Assembly: GCA_945866285.1 (NCBI GenBank)
Contig: CAMBHC010000230.1
Location: forward strand, 1-5,074
From: Candidatus Sulfopaludibacter sp. SbA3
GTDB taxonomy: Bacteria > Acidobacteriota > Vicinamibacteria > Vicinamibacterales > UBA2999
Direction: 5' to 3'
DNA length: 5,074 bases
This document shows positions 1 to 5,074 of the stretch, piece after piece. The position numbers and the translations under genes were made by a program. How positions within the stretch are numbered: the first letter of the stretch is position 1; the number at the start of each line of letters is the position of its first letter. Below the pieces are notes generated by a model, which was not told where the DNA came from, did not search any database, and saw only the letters and a program-made list of their open reading frames with translations.

Positions 1-238
1 CGTCGAGGGGCGCAATCCAGATCGTGCCAAGCCGGTGCTGCCCGACAAACACGCGCAGCAGCACCGCCATTTCCAGGAGCAAGTCCTGGTGCCGTGGCGA
101 CGGTGATTCCGCCACACACACGTTGCCGTAGATCAACTCCTGCACACGCAGCGTCTCCGCCGTCTGCAAGTATTCGCTGGTCGTCAGCGTGTCGCCGTGA
201 TTCGGCAACAGTCCAAACACCGAAGGTCGCTCGCTCAT
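1..238 (-). CDS. Uma2 family (DUF820) protein, N-terminal part, cut by window edge
   Basis: Only the first 79 codons are present; the gene runs off the left edge. Translation from the ATG at 238-236 begins MSERPSVFGLL. It then shows the family pattern: a TTSEYL segment (residues 19-24), a QELIYGNV segment (33-40, the usual E-L-I-x-G element), the characteristic PSPRHQ motif (46-51), a helix with several Leu residues (53-65), and IWIAPLD (73-79). The last Asp is where the family normally has the first acidic residue of its PD-(D/E)XK-like site. Family knowledge: Uma2 proteins have a restriction-endonuclease-like fold, occur in many copies in some phyla, and have poorly known roles; nuclease activity of this one is inference. 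A GGAGG sequence 7 bases upstream supports this start. The frame stays open further upstream, with in-frame ATGs at 253, 271 and 346, but none has a comparable ribosome site and the extension resembles nothing I recognise. The catalytic core lies outside the window. Confidence 0.85.
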   Translation of the reverse strand, partial: MSERPSVFGLLPNHGDTLTTSEYLQTAETLRVQELIYGNVCVAESPSPRHQDLLLEMAVLLRVFVGQHRLGTIWIAPLD

Positions 239-245
239 GACTCGT

Positions 246-250
246 CCTCC
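246..250 (-). promoter_or_regulatory. Ribosome binding site deciding the Uma2 start
   Basis: The minus strand reads GGAGG here, a full Shine-Dalgarno core, 7 bases before the ATG at 238-236. It selects that ATG over the in-frame ATG at 253-251, which lies directly before the GGAGG, and over those at 271 and 346. Confidence 0.7.
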
Positions 251-288
251 CATCACGCTCACCTCACTCATCAAGACCCAAGATGAGA

Positions 289-305
289 CGACGATGCCAT
301 CGTCG
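289..305. promoter_or_regulatory. Odd-centred perfect palindrome upstream of the Uma2 gene, possible operator
   Basis: CGACGATG and CATCGTCG are perfect inverted arms of 8 bases around a single central C (position 297). The site lies 51 bases upstream of the Uma2 ATG, in an intergenic stretch. A palindrome with a one-base centre suits a dimeric DNA-binding protein better than an RNA hairpin. As RNA it would form 7 base pairs with a 3-base loop. No -35/-10 pair is convincing next to it, and in GC-rich DNA such a palindrome could arise by chance about once in a few kilobases, so the regulatory reading is only a suggestion. Confidence 0.3.
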
Positions 306-368
306 ACGGCACGACGCAAGAGAGCAAAAATTGCGTACTTGAACATGAGGTAATGGAACAGTGCGTAG

Positions 369-390
369 AGGCGGGTCTTCAGACCCGCCT
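369..390. repeat. REP-like palindrome between dioxygenase and Uma2 genes
   Basis: The arms AGGCGGGTCT and AGACCCGCCT are perfect inverted repeats of 10 bases separated by TC. As RNA the molecule would fold as a 9-bp GC-rich stem with a TTCA loop on the plus strand or TGAA on the minus strand. It starts 2 bases after the stop codon of the dioxygenase gene. It could therefore end or protect that transcript, but there is no T-run after the stem on the minus strand, so it is not a canonical intrinsic terminator. The central hexamer CTTCAG recurs in a second palindrome at 2012-2029, which favours a dispersed palindromic element. Membership of a genome-wide family is inference. Confidence 0.6.
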
Positions 391-392
391 GG

Positions 393-1046
393 TCACAGTC
401 GTTCAGCGCATTTCGCGTTGCTGTAACCGGAGCGGAACGGCGTGACGATACCCGACTGCGCGTCGAAGCGATGACGAGTGACGCAAGCGGTGTCGTTGGC
501 GAGAAGGTGAATGGAGACCGATGGTCCGCGCGAGACCGTCTTCACGTAATGGATGTCGTCGAGTGGCGGCAGCAGCGTATAGAACTCGCCACGCTTGACC
601 GTCTGCTTGCGCGCCACTTCCAGCGTCGCCTTCGTCTCATTCTGCCCATCGTCCAGGCGGCGATACACCGTTTCCGACTGCAGGCCGCGATAGACGCCGA
701 TCAGTCCCCAGGCGAGGTGATCGTGAATGGGCGTCTCGGCGCCGGCAGGGATGACGAGTGAGAACAGGCAGAGCGAGCCATCTTCCGCGCGGTAGAGGGC
801 ATACTGCCCGATGCCGCTGCCCATGCCGCTCTTGAGATCGGGTTCGCCGTATGCCTTGGGAAGCCAGCCGTCGGCGGCGAGCAGCTTGCCAAACGCCGGC
901 CGCAACGCCTCCACGCGCGCGGCTGTGTCGGGGATCTCAGCGGTCAGCTGTCGCGTCGTCTCGACCAACGCCCGGATCTCCGGGGCATCGACGAGAAAGC
1001 CGAAGTCCCTTGCCTCTTGATGGTGGTGCTTGCCGAAGTCACACAT
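393..1046 (-). CDS. Cupin-fold thiol dioxygenase-like protein (cysteine dioxygenase / COG5553 family)
   Basis: With the start at the ATG at 1046-1044 this is 217 residues, close to the usual size of bacterial cysteine dioxygenase-like cupins. The signature segment IHDHLAWGLIGVYRG gives H108 and H110 as iron ligands, and DIHYV gives H166 as the third. This is the three-histidine site of cysteine and 3-mercaptopropionate dioxygenases, which use O2 to oxidise a thiol to a sulfinate in the cytoplasm. SIHLL (178-182) matches the Ser-His-Tyr element of those enzymes, but the Tyr position is Leu. The crosslink Cys of the mammalian enzyme is also absent (L115). A Gln (Q81) lies near where mammalian cysteine dioxygenase has its substrate Arg, suggesting a different substrate; that alignment is by eye. 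The end has the conserved FRSGY element (204-208). The frame extends to a TTG at 1121, 10 bases after the propeller stop. That 25-residue extension lacks a clear ribosome site and looks non-conserved, so the ATG is preferred. The substrate is unknown. Confidence 0.85.
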   Translation of the reverse strand: MCDFGKHHHQEARDFGFLVDAPEIRALVETTRQLTAEIPDTAARVEALRPAFGKLLAADGWLPKAYGEPDLKSGMGSGIGQYALYRAEDGSLCLFSLVIPAGAETPIHDHLAWGLIGVYRGLQSETVYRRLDDGQNETKATLEVARKQTVKRGEFYTLLPPLDDIHYVKTVSRGPSVSIHLLANDTACVTRHRFDAQSGIVTPFRSGYSNAKCAERL

Positions 1047-1055
1047 GGCGAGAAG

Positions 1056-1085
1056 ATTATTAATCCAGTCGGGCTGAAGCAACAA
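1056..1085 (-). promoter_or_regulatory. Candidate promoter for the dioxygenase gene, possibly giving a leaderless mRNA
   Basis: On the minus strand TTGTTG (1085-1080) and AATAAT (1061-1056) are separated by 18 bases. AATAAT matches the -10 consensus at five of six positions, in an AT-rich island that stands out from the GC-rich surroundings. The -35 match is weak (three of six). Transcription would start about 7 bases further on, within about 3 bases of the ATG at 1046-1044. No Shine-Dalgarno sequence precedes that ATG, which fits a leaderless message. If real, the site argues against the TTG start at 1121, because the promoter would lie inside the extension. Confidence 0.35.
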
Positions 1086-1131
1086 CAGCCTAGGGGATTG
1101 CCGAAAGCGACAGGCAGCCAATGAATGCAGG

Positions 1132-4368
<3,237 letters not shown>

Positions 4369-4374
4369 GGTCAA

Positions 4375-4378
4375 CCTC
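4375..4378 (-). promoter_or_regulatory. Ribosome binding site deciding the propeller start
   Basis: The minus strand reads GAGG, followed by TTGACC and then the ATG at 4368-4366, a spacing of 6 bases. It selects this ATG over the in-frame TTG at 4383-4381, which would add five residues before the signal peptide. Confidence 0.6.
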
Positions 4379-4407
4379 AGCAAACTGGAGCCAGATATTG
4401 GACCGAG

Positions 4408-4413
4408 AGTATA
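4408..4413 (-). promoter_or_regulatory. Possible -10 box in the ubiX-propeller gap
   Basis: The minus strand reads TATACT, five of six matches to the bacterial -10 consensus, 39 bases before the propeller ATG and 6 bases after the ubiX stop. No good -35 element is found 16 to 18 bases upstream, inside the end of ubiX. The propeller gene may thus have its own promoter or be read through from ubiX; no terminator hairpin with a T-run separates them. Confidence 0.2.
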
Positions 4414-4419
4414 GCGGGA

Positions 4420-5007
4420 CTATCCGCTGCTGCCCAGACCCGCCCAGCGTGCTGTCTCGATGTGTATCCCGAGCTGATCGAGCAGCCGCACGCAGGTGTA
4501 GTTCACCATTTCGTCGATGCTGGAAGGCCGGGAATAAAGGGCCGGCACCGGCGGGGAAATCACCACGCCCATGCGCGACAGCTTCAGCATGTTCTCGAGG
4601 TGGATTTCGCTGAGCGGCGCTTCGCGCACGGCCAGCACCAACTTGCGCCGTTCCTTCAGCACGACATCGGCGGCGCGGTGAATCAGGTTGTCGCCGAGCC
4701 CGTGCGCGATCGCGGCCAGCGTGCGCACGCTGCACGGCGCGATCACCATGCCCATGGTCACGAACGAGCCACTCGAAATGGTGGCACCCTGGTCGGTGAG
4801 TGGGTGGACCACGGAGGCCAGCGCGTTGACCTGCTCTGGCGTGTAGCGGGTTTCGTGCACCAGGGTACGGGCACCCCAACGGCTCATGATCAGGTGCGTC
4901 TCCAGACCCGTGCCCTGGAGCATCTCCAGCAGACGCACGCCGTAAATGGAACCGCTGGCTCCGGTAATGGCGACGATCAGTCGACGGGGAATGTCGGGGG
5001 TGGTCAT
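4420..5007 (-). CDS. ubiX: Flavin prenyltransferase UbiX
   Basis: This is a 195-residue protein, full length for the family. UbiX joins a dimethylallyl group to reduced FMN, making the prenylated flavin that UbiD-type decarboxylases need in ubiquinone and aromatic acid metabolism. It acts in the cytoplasm as a dodecamer. The N-terminus has the Rossmann-like FMN loop TGASGSIYG (residues 15-23). Next come the SSGSF segment (78-82), IAPCSVRTLAAIAHG (89-103) and the hallmark stretch from R111 to E129 (RAADVVLKERR, then REAPL). PPVPALYSRP (152-161) and R174 follow. S18, E52, R111, K118, E129, Y158 and R174 fall where I recall the active-site residues of Pseudomonas UbiX. GGAG lies 7 bases before the ATG. 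No ubiD is in the window, so the partner decarboxylase must be elsewhere. The propeller gene starts 51 bases downstream on the same strand. Pad1-type hydroxyarylic acid decarboxylase subunit is an older name for the same family. Confidence 0.97.
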   Translation of the reverse strand: MTTPDIPRRLIVAITGASGSIYGVRLLEMLQGTGLETHLIMSRWGARTLVHETRYTPEQVNALASVVHPLTDQGATISSGSFVTMGMVIAPCSVRTLAAIAHGLGDNLIHRAADVVLKERRKLVLAVREAPLSEIHLENMLKLSRMGVVISPPVPALYSRPSSIDEMVNYTCVRLLDQLGIHIETARWAGLGSSG

Positions 5008-5029
5008 CTATTTACTCCGTCGTCGCAAA

Positions 5030-5046
5030 TGTAACATTCCTGTAAC
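5030..5046. promoter_or_regulatory. TGTAAC direct repeat with 11-bp period upstream of ubiX
   Basis: TGTAAC occurs at 5030-5035 and again at 5041-5046, with five bases between. On the minus strand this is GTTACA-N5-GTTACA. Tandem half-sites one helical turn apart are typical of OmpR/PhoB-type response regulators such as CpxR. The repeat ends 22 bases before the ubiX ATG and overlaps a weak extended -10 (TGTTACATT, 5036-5028 on the minus strand), so a bound protein could affect initiation. The regulator is unknown and chance is possible. Confidence 0.3.
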
Positions 5047-5074
5047 CCGTCGCCGTGTCACTTCATGCACTATA

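Noticed and set aside
239..346. N-terminal extension of the Uma2 gene to the in-frame ATGs at 253, 271 or 346
   Set aside because: The frame is open, but the only good ribosome site (GGAGG at 246-250) serves the ATG at 238, and family members normally begin shortly before the TTSEYL-like segment.
369..390. Intrinsic terminator for the dioxygenase gene
   Set aside because: The stem is strong and well placed, but the minus strand continues with CTCTACGCAC and has no T-run. I recorded it as a palindromic repeat instead; a role in ending or protecting the transcript is still possible.
4462..5034. A 190-codon open frame on the plus strand over ubiX
   Set aside because: It is the antisense shadow of ubiX: His- and Arg-rich with no domain, while the minus-strand frame is unmistakable UbiX.

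Overview
The window looks like a piece of a GC-rich bacterial chromosome, most likely an acidobacterium (possibly Vicinamibacteria). This is an inference. It rests on the high GC of the third codon positions, on a very large exported Asp-box (VPS10/BNR-like) propeller protein of a type abundant in that phylum, and on short GC-rich palindromes with a CTTCAG core. There is no marker gene here that would settle the taxonomy.

All recognisable genes lie on the minus strand and are read from right to left. The right end holds ubiX (4420-5007), a flavin prenyltransferase with a clear Shine-Dalgarno sequence and a TGTAAC direct repeat just upstream. After 51 bases comes a 1078-residue secreted multi-repeat beta-propeller protein (1132-4368), which fills two thirds of the window. 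It has a signal peptide, about eleven Asp-box motifs, a Gly-rich beta-sandwich region and a helical C-terminus. Next is a cupin-fold thiol dioxygenase-like protein (393-1046, cysteine dioxygenase/COG5553 type). Its annotated start is uncertain, and it may have its own promoter inside the 5' extension. The left end holds the first 79 codons of an Uma2-family (DUF820) protein, cut by the window edge. Between the last two genes lies an approximately 155-base intergenic stretch with a 10-bp-arm palindrome directly after the dioxygenase stop codon and a separate 17-base odd-centred palindrome upstream of the Uma2 gene.

The three complete genes do not form an obvious pathway. UbiX makes prenylated FMN for UbiD-type decarboxylases, but no ubiD is present. 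The dioxygenase would act on a small thiol in the cytoplasm, and the propeller is exported. Co-orientation and short gaps permit co-transcription, but shared function is not shown. I saw no RNA gene, CRISPR array, insertion sequence or prophage gene.

I do not see a new multi-gene system here. The most notable signals are small ones. Two palindromes, one intergenic and one inside the propeller reading frame, share the same central hexamer and look like members of a dispersed element. The dioxygenase may be read from a leaderless transcript. A direct repeat with operator-like 11-bp periodicity lies in front of ubiX.
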